Shown: positions 1 through 12,400 of the stretch, piece by piece
How positions within the stretch are numbered: position 1 is the first letter of the stretch
Layout: each line of letters opens with the position of its first letter
Assembly: GCA_022478985.1 (NCBI GenBank)
Contig: JAKSZP010009201.1
Span: 310,001 to 374,000 of the forward strand
Direction: 5' to 3'
Length of the DNA stretch: 64,000 nt
From: Massospora cicadina
Taxonomy: Eukaryota > Entomophthoromycota > Entomophthoromycetes > Entomophthorales > Entomophthoraceae
The notes under the pieces: generated by a model
Databases searched by the model: none
The model's input: the letters and a program-made list of their open reading frames with translations, nothing else
What the model was told of the DNA's origin: nothing
Position numbers and translations under genes: made by a program

Positions 1-550
1 TGTGCTCCGGTTGGTTCTAGGGGCTTGCGTGATGGGGCGGCCAGATATTACATAAGAGCACCCAAGTTACAAAGTATATTATCAACAAATATGGGTTGTT
101 GCACTTGGTTGAATATGAAATTCTATATCCAGTTCTCTTTATTATTTTTTCTGATCCCACAATATTTTAACTAAGTCTAGAACTTAAGTATAGCATACGC
201 AAGATATAGTAATTCTCAATATGATATGTTGAACTAATTGGCCAGATATATCTCAGTGTTCCAGTGAATTGACAATGGACCACCTACCCTATTTCCTTAT
301 AGTCATTTCGCTTGACCAACTTTCCTGTTGTTTGTCTCCTTTATAAACCAATTTTTATGTATTCTAAATTAAGATTATTTTCTTTTTGACCTTATTGTTG
401 ATCTCCAATCGTAGCTTTTTACTCATAAAGGCGTTAAAGCATTTGGTGGTATCCAAATATACTGTAACCTAGTGTTTGTACCATGGGTGTCTGGGTGATT
501 ATTCTCCATACCTCTTTTGGAATAGGCGAGTTACAGACACTCTCCTAACG
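1..550 (+). repeat. 5' LTR of element A (partial)
   Basis: Matches the 3' LTR of A after removal of the solo LTR at 24625-25505. Shared blocks include the stretch around 241-450 against 24413-24624, and the end around 500-550 against 25530-25609, where both read GGGTGTCT then ACAGACACTCT. By comparison with the 3' copy (about 695 bp) roughly 140 bp of this LTR lie left of the window. The end ACTCTCCTAACG corresponds to ACTCTCCTTACA in element C. No TGG-type primer site follows at 551. Confidence 0.8.
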
Positions 551-1728
551 TTAGACAACAACCGTTTGTTGATATTTGTAGGGATTTTTATTTGCAGGCT
601 CTCCCTTGTTGGTAACTGGTTGCGTTGGCTGTTTACCGTGGTCAATGTGCTCCTTACTATGGAAGTATTGTCCTTTTTTGGTTTTTGTCCAACTCAGCGT
701 TCCTTTTTTACCATCCATAGGAGGACTCCTGCCCTTACTGTACGTACGTGATGGTTTTATACCAATCTAGGTCCTGTTGTTTTTTTACAAAAACTACCCA
801 AAATTTGTATATTGAAAATAGTACAGTTGCTAGCTTCTATTGCTTTAGAAACTTTTATATATGCAGTTTTTAAAAATCTTTTGCGCCCTTTCTTGGTATT
901 GACCTACTGTGTTGACTTTCTTCCAGTGCGGCTGATTAGATAATTATAGCTTTCATGTATCAGCCGCTTTTATGTAAAGTCAATATAAGGTTTAGGAGGT
1001 ATTTAAAACCCATCACCCAGACTTTTCTTAATTCTAATCCTTCTATGAGTTCTTTACTTTTTGTTAAGTGGGACTCCACTTGGTTACCCTATTTATATAA
1101 ATTCTGCAATTATTCCAGAATATACTTCTGTCTGATGTAATTAAACTGTCATTTTACCATTTGAATTTGGAAGCTCCAACACTGAACTTTCAGGTTTGGC
1201 AGGCTTCGCCTGCTAATTATAAATTTAATTGGCGCTATTATATAAAGTTTTTCCACCCTAACTAAAGAGGACAATGGTAATCTAGCTGCAAATATTTCGC
1301 CTTCAGAGACCCCTATATATACTGGCTTTGTATGCATAATTCTCCTTCACAAGTAAAGGCTACTATTACATTAATACCTTCCTTATAAGGCGAACTTGAG
1401 GGTCAGCAGGATTATAGACCTGAATTATTAGTTGAATTCTAAATAATTTTGCTACAATACTTTCATACTGGAGACCCCTATATATAATGCTCTTATAGCT
1501 TGCCAATTTTAGCTTTGTAAATGGAGGCGCCTTTCACTGATGCTCCTTTGTTTTTGTAGAACTCAAAAGTTGGCAGGTGTCTATCCCTGAGTGATTAGTT
1601 TATCTTCAAGTGATTCAACAATAGTTTTTTACATGAGAGACCCTTATAAATATAGCCTTTATTACAGGAATTCTATTTTGGAAATGACATAGTTCTTTCC
1701 TGCCACACTTTTGGCCTTGGTGGAAATT
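551..1728 (+). other. Element A leader/gag region, no recognisable coding
   Basis: By position this is A's 5' leader and start of gag, between the 5' LTR and the insertion site of element X. It is AT-rich with only short open frames (longest about 60 codons). The 91-codon frame at 476-751 crosses the LTR boundary and is not credible. I see no gag motif. Position, not sequence content, is the basis for the assignment. Confidence 0.45.
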
Positions 1729-2069
1729 AAGGGTCAATTAATTGAAATCTTTCTTTTGCTTTGATATCTAAATTGAATGCCGAGTTCAGTTTTTTTAAAA
1801 AACAAAACACAGCCATTTAATCGAGCCAAAACTTTATTAATGTTGATGCAATTGACGCCTGCTACCCCAGCCTGGGGTGGTGGTGCACCGCCATCTGGCA
1901 TCTTTCGCCCCGCTGAAGTGCGCTTGGGCTTTGTCAGCTAGCCCTCATAATGCTACCAGCATTATGTCCCCCCTCAGGACTTGGCCCACCACCTTGCAAG
2001 CTCTTGCGGTGCTCTGGAGCCCTTTGGTGCTCCCACGGAGCAAATAGTATTTTAGCCTCTGGGTTGAAT

Positions 2070-2700
2070 ATGGGAATCTCTTCCCATATGCAAATGTGCC
2101 CAACATTGAGATGGCCATGGAAGTTTTAAAACCCACTGGCTATATCGACTTCTGCCCCTTTAAGGGGTACTTTAACCTCGGCTTCCACTCTGAAGCTGAT
2201 TCGGTGGCAGTAGCCAAACTGCAATTAATTTATAAAAAAATTCATTTTCTCTATTTTCACCCAGCTTTCTGGATGAGGCCACTTTGGTGGTCCAGTTCTC
2301 CAGGTTGCCCTCCTTCCTTTCCCCCAACGCCACCATGAGCTCAGAGAGGGTTTGGCCATTTATGTCACAGACCCTGTGTTAAAGTTCGTGGTGCCCCATA
2401 TGGTGGATCATCTGGCAGGCCCTTGCACCTTCATGATGATCCACCCATTTCATTGCAACACCAACTTTGCAATCCCCACCCGCACTGTGATCAGTCCCTG
2501 ATCATCCTTTTTGGGCGAGCATCAAAAAGGGCTGCGCCATCTGCCCCTTGTGTTTTGTGCTTGATCACTAAAAGTGAAAGTGCCCTAGGGCTTCTGCTTC
2601 TGCCTCCCCTGCTGCTTTCCCCTCTGTCACTGTCTTGGTGGCTGCCTCACCCCAATTTTTCAAATGGTGCATGATCCTCCCACCCCAACCTTGGCAAATT
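2070..2700 (+). pseudogene. ORF1-like remnant of element X (RNA-binding domain and possible zinc knuckle)
   Basis: The frame starting near 2096 reads PNIEMAMEVLKPTGYIDF, then YFNLGFHSEADSVAVAKL. The latter resembles the ORF1 of family L (WLDLGFDTKEAADEAAKV in L-3). About 60 codons further comes TLVVQFSGLPPFLPPN, matching the FVTFDFLPTMV block of L ORF1. Near 2450-2490 a His/Cys-rich stretch with HPFHCN in one frame and HPHCDQS in another may be a broken CCHC knuckle. The role would be a nucleic-acid-binding ORF1p. Several frameshifts. The similarity is recognised by eye and is divergent. Confidence 0.5.
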
Positions 2701-2879
2701 CTGGCGTGGCTTCCAAAGCCGCAGCCAATAATAATTTTTACAAATTTCTAATTTTTTCAGTCAATTTACGGCGCCCTGAGCCATTGCTGAAACAGTTTCA
2801 GCTGAGCTGCCTTGGTTAACAGCTCACGCCAATCAGGTGCTGCCAACCTGCCAACTATGGTGGCTGGGCTGGCACTAGC

Positions 2880-3510
2880 CAATTTAAATCAATTCAAAGT
2901 GATCAAAAGGATTGATGATTTGGATCATACTTATAATTTTAAGCCTGATTTTGCTTTGGAGGAATTCTTCATCAATCCTCCCGATTTGTGACCCGCCATT
3001 TTAGCCCAAAAAACGGCTTTAAGTTTATAAAAATAAAAATAAAGTGGCAGTTGGAGCCGCTGCTGCTCCTGCCAACACTCAACTCCATTAACAAATCCAT
3101 GGGGCGATGGAACCTCTAGTTGAGGGTATTCCTATCCCCAATTTCCCCAATGATTTGTAGAAAGATGAAAAATATGAGATTGAGGAGCTCGCTTTAGGTG
3201 TGGCCGCACTTGCATCAATGCAGCAAAAACCTCTCTTTTTGACCCCGACTATCCCCAAAAACAAACAGCGCTCAAGTCTTTCACTTGTGTGCTGGATCAC
3301 ATCACTTTCGCTGAGAATCAACTTGTTCAATACGTTGAGGTGATGGATACCTCTAGCCTCATAAACAAAGAAAACCTGCAGCTATACCTTCTCATGCCTC
3401 ATGTCGCTGATACCCCTACCCCTATGTTGTCCGCAATGGTCTGCCAGCTAAAGCGGGCGCCAGGCAAAAGTTTCCCCAAAGCTTCATCGCCTTCTGATAT
3501 GGCTTTCTAG
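2880..3510 (+). pseudogene. Unrecognised coding-like stretch in element X
   Basis: Codons look protein-like in shifting frames: near 3107 a frame reads EGIPIPNFPND then YEIEELALGVAALASM; from 3289 another 73-codon frame reads LDHITFAENQLVQYVEV. I do not recognise the family. By place it would be the C-terminal part of ORF1 or a second small product of X. It ends before the TAATAAA tail at about 3630. Confidence 0.3.
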
Positions 3511-3734
3511 GCTGATAACCTAGAGGCTATATCTAGTATTTTTTATTTATATTAATTCCTTTGTTTGGCCCATTTGCAAATAAAGATGCCTGACGGCTCC
3601 CCTTTTTGAGTTGGTAACCACTAGTGCTAATAAAAGGGTCAATTGATTAATTTTCTTGCCCATAACAATAACATCAGTTATTATAATTCAATTCAAACAG
3701 AAATTTTGATAATCACATCGGTGAGATTGGAGAA

Positions 3735-5225
3735 TTCAACAAATCCCAACTAAACTGGGCGAAAGCCATATCTGGTAATGGCCAAAACGGTGCACCAAAA
3801 GGCAAAAAACGCCAAGTAGGGGGACCAGGAGCTAATGCACCAAAAAGCCACAAACTTAAGAACCACCCGGATTTGCAGAGTTTACCACAAAACAAAACCA
3901 CTACATGGAAATACAATATGCACAACCCTTAAAAAAAGTGGAATTAGGGCTCTGACTTTTCTTAGAGGTTGGATCACCAACTCTGTGGGAGAAGGTTGGC
4001 GAGGCACAAGCCTCGCCTTATCCTCATGTGGTGTATGTTACCACCCATACCATCCACCACAGTTGGATTAATATGGGTTTTGAAACTGAAGAAGACTAAG
4101 ATGCCGCAGCAAAAGTCTGTGTCAATATTGCTCTCACCAAGGGCAAACGAATTGTGCACATCACGTGCACCAGATGGAACAAAGCAAACACTTTATTCAT
4201 CTCGTTCAACTTGATTCCCGCCAACTTAGCCCACAAATTAATGAGGGGGAGCTCCAAATTGGTCTTCAAAGCTACAGAGAAATAAAACAATTAAAACTAC
4301 AGCGATTCACCTGAAGCTGAACCTGTGCACAGGAAAGGCAATCGCCGTGATCAACCTAGTCCCTGATATGCTGTAGACCTAACAAAAATCCCACACACCA
4401 TGGTGCTATACCTCTCAGATGGGGGAGTGTTAAAACCATTCTGTGTCACACTGTAATGTGCACCGCCCAACTGCAACTATTGCACCGCATTGGGGCACAA
4501 TGAACACACATGCCCCATATAGAAGACCATCTTGGTCCCAGACTTCTGCAACAATGACAAGGACAAAGATGAAGAGACCTTTGGAAAAATGGTTGACGCC
4601 AACAACGCTTTCCTCTGAGGAGAGAATAGGCACTACATCCTCATAGACCCAAAGTCACCCAAACTACAAAACAGGTACAGAAGGCCTGCAAGTGGGCTGT
4701 GGCCAGGGCCACATCACTCGTGACCTCCTCCATCAACCTGGACCAAATCCAGGAGGACATAAAGTAAATCAGATGAGTCAGCCAATCAGAAAAGAATGCC
4801 CAAGATGAAGAAGCCATGGAGGAAATTAACCAAACAAACAATCGGAGCAGAAATACCAAGCAGAAAAATTTCTCATCAATTTAACTGAATCACCACGTGA
4901 TCTCAATCAAAAAGAATTTACCAGAGCAACTCAGCTTAACTATGGGCGAAACAGCAGTATCTAATTCTTCATAATCGAACCCTGAAACCACAGAACCCAA
5001 TCAGCGCACTGTTCCAAATCACAAAAATCCAAGAGAAGAAAAATCTAATACAAACCCTAAAACCCAAAAGACCCACACGAAATTAATACAAGGTAAGGAA
5101 CTGGACAGCGACTCAGAGTGGACTGGGCCAATCACATGGAGCAAGTTCAAGGCAATGACTGGTGGTCTAGGCTGGAAGGCCCCTCCCAACCACTTCTGAG
5201 GCGCTGCGGGCACCTCAGTGTCAAT
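3735..5225 (+). pseudogene. LINE L-1 ORF1 remnant
   Basis: ORF1 protein of a LINE binds the element RNA. Seen in order: a basic N-terminus (KGKKRQVGGPGANAPK near 3800); the conserved middle block with HVVYVTTH, then WINMGFETEED near 4065; TCTRWNKANTLFISFNL near 4165-4215; and a canonical CCHC knuckle CNYCTALGHNEHTC near 4470-4512, which is intact. A polar region rich in Glu/Gln follows (near 4780-4860). At least five frameshifts or stops break it. It ends just before the ORF2 ATG at 5230. Confidence 0.75.
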
Positions 5226-5229
5226 AGAG

Positions 5230-8200
5230 ATGCTAAACATCACAGGAGCCATGGCTCAAGCTTCCCAAGCCAAAAATCTGGACTTCCTGTGAAAATTCTC
5301 CTGTAGACATCTTGGCCACACAAGAAACCCACTGTCTACAGGAGGTAGAGGGATCCTGGTCAGCCAGGGTCTCACCATCTCAGTTGGTATGGACGTCACA
5401 CTGTGGAGTGATCATCCAAAATAACAAATAATTAAAAATCGCTAACTACTCTTCATATCTGCACCGCAGCATCCTGGCTGAAACAATAGCAAGCCAGGAG
5501 GCCAAAATTCTGATAGCTTTTATCTACGCACTGTGCACTGCAGCTGAGAAAAAACAATTTCTTGAAGCCATTCCAACGCTCAATCTCCCACCAGAAACCA
5601 TCCTGATGAGCAATTTTACTTTCTGGGACAACCCCACCACCGATCAATGGCCCAACCCCAGGGGATACCCAACAGGACTAATTGAGCTCCATGTAAAGTG
5701 AGCACCCCTTCTCCTTAATGACACCCTCCCCCTGGTATCCACTCCTCCCCCAACTTGACCTGCACCAGCATACGCAAGGGAACGCTCATCTCAATGAGCT
5801 GAATCAACCACATCCTCTCACCAAATAACCTGCCTTTCATCCATCTTTAACTTTGAAACAAAAAATTAATTTCTATAAACATTGACTCACTTTTGTGCAA
5901 CTCACGCCAACCTGAACTTATATGTGAACTTCACCCTGGAGGAAGCTATACCAGGAAAATAAAAAATTACCCAAAATTTCTGAATGGGTCATAGCAAAGA
6001 TATGAACCTTGAATTATCAACCCCATTTGTATCAAATCCCATCAAAACTATGGCAAAATTCAAAACTAAACTACTAAACAATTCTTGTCATCTCACCTCA
6101 TGCAAGTACACCACTGACACAGAAACAATCATGCGCACTTTGGCAAAACTGGAGCACCTCAAACACAACACCCTGAAGTCTGGCTACAGTCCCAACTGGG
6201 GGGCAAATGGGTGGAATTCTCCGCCCACCTAAACGACCTCATTTAAAAACACCAGCACAGAATCAAAGTATCAAATAAAAGTAAGTACATAAAAGATGTG
6301 AAACCTGTTTGGCATTTTTCTTCCACCAATACCATCCTGAGGCAACCTGCCTACATATGCACAGGTCTGTAAAGCTTATGGCACCGTGGCAACTGACCCA
6401 GCGGAGGTCAAGGCTGAAATACACCGCTATTACACCAAACTTTATTGAAATACCCCATCCAACACCCAAAAAATAAAAAACTTTATACACACCGCCAGAA
6501 TACAGAGTTCACCGCCGGACTATAACCTCCTGAACCTGATAACGTAGGAGGAGCTCTGGGAAACATTCCACAGTGCATCACATAGGAAATGCCCAGGCCC
6601 TGATGGGATACCCTTTGAATTTTACAAAAAATAATCTAAACAAATCTCCCCCTCCTCTTAGCATCAATGAATCAGTGCTTGCTGAAGACACGCCTCCTCC
6701 TGGAGGCCAGGACTCCTATGTCATAACCCTGTTTAAAAAGGGAGACAAACTTGACCTGGTCAACTGGCGCCCAATTGCACTCTCAAACACTGACAAAAAA
6801 CTACTTACAAAAAATTTAGCAACCAGAATAGGCACAATAGCCTCCAATCTTTATCACCCAATCAATATGGGTTCACACCAGGGCGCTCAATCTGGACCAA
6901 CATACACTCCGTCGCAAATTTATGCTAGTCCTAAGCATCTGGCGCCCTGGTATTCCTTGACCAGGAGAAGGCATATGACCGCGTTAGCTGGCCGTACCTG
7001 AAGGAAAGCCTAAACGCCTTCAAACTCCCACCCAGGTTCATAAACTGGGCGATGCTCCTCACAGAGTCCGCATCTATGGCTGTGTGTGGCCCTGGCTTTT
7101 TAACCAAAAAGATCACACCACGCAGAGGGCTCAAATAATGGGACCCCCTCATCCCACTACTATAAAGCTTCAGCATTGATCCTTTCCTCCATGTTGCCAA
7201 CTCACGCCTCATGGGCATAACTGCACGAGACTAGCCCCCAGTTAAGTACTACCTTTGCAGATGACTGCATGACAGGTATAGCTAACAATAATGATGCCTG
7301 ACAGCTGGAACCCACCCTAGAGTAATACTCCATTGTGAGTAAAGTTCACACAACAAACGAAAAACAGAAATAGTCCTCCTAGGTAAATACATCAACAATT
7401 GGGCCACAACTTCCAAACCTCACAGCCCTCACGATGGAAAAACCCACTCATCCTACCCTTTGCATCCCCCCACAACTAACCCTGTCCGCCACCTTAGTAT
7501 ATGGCTGGATACAGGAGTGTATGCTAACGGGATATTTGGGAACAATCTATTACAGCAGGTATCCAACCGCATTACCTCACTCAAGGGAAGACCTTAGGAT
7601 TAACTGGGCGAATAGCAGTTGCCAACTCACTCATCCTCCCAATGATATGGTTCCCTACAAATGTGATCCACTTTTCACCTGATTTCATATTCTCAATCCA
7701 CATGCCTATCTAGGGCTGGCTATGGCCTAGATCCCGACCAGCTGTACATGTGGAAACGCTAACTGGACCACGCTCCAGTGGAGGCATGGCTTAATAGACT
7801 TTGAGGCCCATGCCAACCATAGACTGGGTATCTTGATAGACAAAGTGCTAGCCTCAGACCTAACACAACAACACCGGTCTAGAGCAGCGAGGGCCAACTT
7901 AGCTCAGGTGCTCAAAATACCTAACCCACATAGTCCATCCAGCCTACTCACGTACCTTGCTAACTGACTCAATGCAGCGGGCCCACATGGAACCCCCCTC
8001 ACTTTAAACGCCTCCTCCGCACCATCCGGCACACAAGATGGACTTTCACTATCACTGACACTGAGCAGGGAATAGGACGACCCAGAGCCCACTTCATGCT
8101 AAGAAAGCCTGAAAACCACCCCCAGAGTTATTTACTTTCTACGACCCCAACCATTGCTAAAATTGACTACCTAAACTCTTTTGACTTCTCCTACTACCTA

Positions 8201-8806
8201 TCTACACAGAAGGAAATATGAAGGCTAACGCACCATCCTCTCCTCCAGCTGAGGGTAAGAGCAAACACCTGACGTTGCCTCAGAAGAACCTATAGAATGG
8301 CGGATCATACCAACTCCCTCCGTGCAACCTGTGCTGTATGTGGAGGGGAGGGCTCCCTACACCATCGCCTAGAAGCATGCCCTCATCCAGAGCCATATGG
8401 CAGATGTTGCGCGCCTGTTAAGGATCCAATATACCCAGTAACTATCCATCTCCAGGAGCCTTTGGTGCGCTCCATCTCAAATCTTCAATACCATCTACCC
8501 TCCACTCTAAAATGGTATCCATCGCAATGTGGACAATCCACATAGCTTTGGATGTTTCAAGGGAGCAAAACCAACCATCTGTGGGATAAATAACAGATTC
8601 CACCTACACCTGCTGGAACATTTTCAAGCCTGGCTATTTGGATACATGATCTGAGGCAACAAAAGCATGTAGAGCCATGGTTCCCTATTTGGATCCTCCA
8701 CACGGACCCCTTCCTCCACACCTGCTCCATAACAGGGGAAACCCCCTCAGAGTAGCGCACCAAGCCTCCCATAACTGGCGGTACCATCTGGCAACAGGGG
8801 TAATTT
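5230..8806 (+). pseudogene. LINE L-1 ORF2 remnant (endonuclease, reverse transcriptase)
   Basis: Start chosen at the ATG opening MLNITGAMAQASQAKNLDFL, equivalent to the ORF2 start in L-2. Domains: APE endonuclease (DILATQETHC near 5308; a weak TFWDNPTTDQWP near 5620 replacing the usual GDFN box); RT (KCPGPDGIPFEFYKK near 6590; GDKLDLVNWRPIALSNTD near 6745; EKAYDRVSWPYL near 6970; catalytic FADD at 7254-7265); C-terminal zinc-like motif CAVCGGEGSLHHRLEAC near 8332-8382. No RNase H seen. ORF2 nicks the target and primes reverse transcription. More than ten frame breaks. Confidence 0.82.
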
Positions 8807-8921
8807 AAATACCCCAGGGTACCCAATCATTTCTAATTTTCGCTATTTTCACTTCACTCCTATCCACACACTTCAGTACTGCCCACCTTCTGGTCAGCTT
8901 GCCTATGCTAAATAAATAAAT

Positions 8922-9317
8922 AAGGGTCAATAATTTCTCTCATTGGACTGTTAATTACCAGTTCTTTTAATATAGATTCCACTTCTGTATTCTTTTCCGC
9001 ACAACGTTTATACTTTCTTGTCTGAGGGAGTCTCACTATTATAGTAATTATTAGTGGCATCCATCCTTCTATCAGATAAGGTATATTACCTTTTAAGTCT
9101 GAAACGTCGTTTTAAAGATACATATAGATAAATATGCCATATATAAGCTCTTGTTTGTCTGGTCCCAAACTAAATTTATATATATCATAGTATCCCTGAG
9201 GACACTTATCTAACCCTACTATAATTAGCCGCAATCAAGATGTTGAGAAATTTATAAAAAATATGGTAATAGGTATGCTACTGAAGAAAATGTGGCTGGG
9301 TATGTCCTATCATTCAT
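8922..9317 (+). other. Element A segment between L-1 and L-2 (gag position)
   Basis: About 400 bp of A internal sequence left between two LINE insertions. Its place (after the leader, before the protease at 14.7 kb) suggests gag, but I see no open frame above 60 codons and no capsid or zinc-knuckle motif. Confidence 0.4.
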
Positions 9318-9332
9318 AAGAGTGGCAAACTA
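9318..9332. repeat. Target site duplication of LINE L-2, left copy
   Basis: AAGAGTGGCAAACTA here recurs exactly at 14629-14643, the other side of L-2. A perfect 15-bp duplication flanking a full-length LINE is the hallmark of target-primed reverse transcription. It also fixes the element ends and shows that L-2 inserted into element A upstream of the protease. Confidence 0.9.
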
Positions 9333-9437
9333 ATTTAAATTTATTGCGAGGAAGGCTGACCATGGGACGGACACTTCCGAATTTGACCCAAAAGAGACAA
9401 AACTTAGTAACAGGGAAGGCACCCCAGAGAAGCGATG

Positions 9438-12400
9438 CTATCTCTTGTTGCCAACGGGAAAGCCACTTATGGGGAGGGGGAGGGAACGTGTGATTGGGCC
9501 GTAGCCACAATTGAACACGTGTGTAGGAAAGGGTCTGATTTGATGAACCAAACTGGGAACCAGGAGGAGACCAGCTGTCAGTGATGCGGTGGGAGGTATC
9601 CAAACATCCACGCCTGAATGTGGTCCACCAAATGAGACCGGAATCTGTGGACAGCTTCTGGGAGGGTGGGGGTGGAGCCTGCGATGGCATCCAAGACAGT
9701 CGTGTGGATAGTCCATATGGCTATTGCAACCACCAGAGCATGGAGGGAGGGGGAAGGGGGGCCATTGATAAAGCAAACATATCTCTTGACAGGCTGAAGA
9801 GATGTGTTTGATCCTGGCCAAGCAGACGTTGGACTTCCGCCATATCACTTTAGAGGTAGGACACTTCTCCAGAAGGTGAAACAGCGTTTCATACTTGCCA
9901 CACACGACGAAGGATGAGTGTAAAGCGTTAGAGCGCTCAGCCATATGGTACACCCGCCTCAGACAGCGCCAAACATGGGAACGAATTTGAGGCTGCAACA
10001 GAGGATGGTGTGCATATTTCTAGATAGTCTTTTGGGTCTCAATGGAGTAAGGGATGTCCATCATGTCCAGGTAGTCCACCCTGGATAGGAAATGGGGTCA
10101 TGTGGGGATCATGCCATCAGGGATGTGTAGCCCCTGTACCTCTTGTGTGAACTGAGGAGAGGGGCGGCCTCTCTGGGCTGTAGGTCCACTAATACAAATT
10201 CTCCACTCAGCGCTCCACATGGAGAGGAGGATTCGTTTGTAGTAGGTTTTAGTCCCGTGAGGACCTGTGGCCGATGGGTGTGAAGCCAGGTATTTCATCA
10301 AGGAGTGAGGGTTCTATGTATTGTTAAGGCTCAAGGCGCGAGAGAAGTTGGAGTGGGCCGCGCGGGACCAGTGTTGGGAGGGGATCGTAGGGGCGGTGAC
10401 GGCTGCAATCCAGGTGCCCATAATCTTGGCAGCATGGGATTTGAAGTCAAGCAGCCCATGCCACCATGATGATGAGGGCCAAACATGACCTCTAGCCGTA
10501 CAGGTGGTGGGCGGCCTGACCAAAGCCATCCTTGCAGCAAGGCATACAAGGATTTGAAAAAGCTTGGGGAGAAGGGGATGGCGTGGGCTCCAAACCAGAC
10601 TTTGGAGAGGAGCATAGAGTTGGCTAAAACAACCCTGCAAGTAAGGGAAGTAGGGTGGGCTCTGAGGGAGGCGAAGCGCTTTGTCACTTTGTCTATAATA
10701 CGACTTTCCACTACTGCTGATGCGTACCCGCCTGCCTCCACCCACACGCCCAGATGACGGAATGGCCCTATGGTAGGGCGTGGCACGAAGGGGAGCACCA
10801 GTGGGGTGGTGTGGGGTGAGCTGGGGGGCAAGCACGTGTGCGAGCAGATGGGCCAGGCTGGGCACTGGTCGCTGGGGCTCAGCAGGTTTGATACCGACCA
10901 AGGAGGATGATTTTAGTTTTGGAAGCGTTCAGTGCAGCGTTACTTACCAGGAATACTCCTGGATGGGAGCTTCAAGTGCGCGTGCATCTTTATTATTAGA
11001 CACCTCAACCACACAGTCGTCTGCAAATGCCATCATCTTGACTGGGGCTTGCCTGGCACATGGACCCCGGTGAGTTGGGCATTCACGTTTCAAAGTAGTG
11101 GGTCAAGGCTGAAGTTGTATAAGAGTGGGCTGAGGGTGTCCCCTTGTCGCAAGCCCCTTTGAGGGAGGACTACTTCCATTAGGAAGCCAGGGCCACGCAC
11201 TGCCATTGTTGCAGATCCCGTGAGCAGCATTACCCAGCTGATGAAACGAGGGGGCAAGCGGAATTGGTGGAGGCAGGCCCTGAGGTATTACCAGTTTACT
11301 CTATCATAGGCCTTCTGTTGGTCCAAGAATACAATTGCCCCAGAGGTTGTGGACTGGCATGCGTTAGCCACAGAGTGCACGTTGTCCCAAATCGATCTTC
11401 TGGGTATGAAACTGAATTGTTCTGGGGAGATGGTGGCAGATTCTACAATCCCTAAACGGTTAGCCATGATTTTAGTTAAAATTTTTGTATCCGTGTTAGT
11501 TAAAGGAATGGGGCGCCAGTTGGCTAAGTCTAGCTTGTCCCCTTTCTTGAAGAGTGTGACGGTGAAGTCCTCTTGTCCTCCTGGTAGGAGGCGCATTTCC
11601 AGAAGGCTCTGGTTAAGTGAGGCAAGCAGTAGTGGGGATATATATTTTTTAAGTACTTTTTATACAATTCATATGGAATGCCATCTGGGCCTGGGCATTT
11701 CCGATTTGGTGCACCGCGGATGGCTGTCCATAGTTCATTTGGAGTAATCAAATTCATTATTTCCAGGTATCGGGAAACAGTGTGGATGTGGGTTTAGTCA
11801 AGATATTCCACCACTTCAGCCGGCTGAATTGGATCAGATTGGTATAACTTGGAGTAATACTAATGTGTTTTGATTGCCACTTCAGCTGGCATATCCGCAA
11901 TGGAATCATCCGATCTTTGCACCTGTGTGCAGGACGCACTCTGGCGTGGTGCAATTTTTTAAAAAAATATGTGGTGCACTTGTCGCCTTTTGCGATGCGT
12001 GTGGCCCTGTATTGAACACAACCTGATGTTTGTGTTGTCTTTCGAGTGCGTTGAGGTGGGCAGCTGCCTCCGCCCACTTCCAGCCCCATGCAGGGCTGTA
12101 TCCTGTGTCTGGGATGTTGGACTCCAGGTGTGCCAACTCTGCCAGAGTGCGCGAGATGACAGCCAATGTGGCTCATGAGCATTGGGAGGAGAGGTGGCGA
12201 AAGTGGCGGATGGTATCCTCTTTGATGCCCATGTGGAGATGGGGTCCATGCAAAACGGTGTAACAAACTCTTTTTCCAAAGTTGCTGATTCCACCCAAGT
12301 GGAAAATCCTGGCGATGCAAGTTCTGGAGGGTGGAGTTTGCACCAATGTGGGGCCTTAGCCTCTGTGACAGGTAGGTGGTAGGTTATCAAGACCAGCCAG

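Larger units (their letters stand above)
1740..3633 (+). mobile_element. LINE-like element X with ORF1 only
   Basis: A roughly 1.9 kb unit between two copies of AAGGGTCAATT (1729 and 3634), ending in GCTAATAAA directly before the second copy. It encodes a remnant like LINE ORF1 but shows no endonuclease or RT. LINE L-1 begins directly after its 3' repeat, and a third copy of the repeat follows L-1. A non-autonomous, ORF1-only LINE derivative (compare mammalian HAL1) is my inference. A heavily deleted LINE of another family is the alternative. Confidence 0.5.
3645..8921 (+). mobile_element. LINE family L, copy L-1 (full length, about 5.3 kb)
   Basis: APE-type non-LTR retrotransposon with ORF1 (CCHC knuckle) and ORF2 (endonuclease, RT, C-terminal Cys/His motif). 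The 5' leader at 3650-3770 aligns with those of L-2 and L-3. The 3' end is a short A-rich repeat, CTAAATAAATAAATAA (8909-8923). It is flanked by AAGGGTCAATT at 3634 and AAGGGTCAAT at 8922, the presumed target duplication, which it shares with element X. Length agrees with L-2 (5296 bp) and L-3 (5291 bp). It is the most decayed of the three. Confidence 0.88.

Noticed and set aside
476..751. 91-codon frame at the left edge
   Set aside because: It crosses the LTR/internal boundary of element A and has no recognisable domain.
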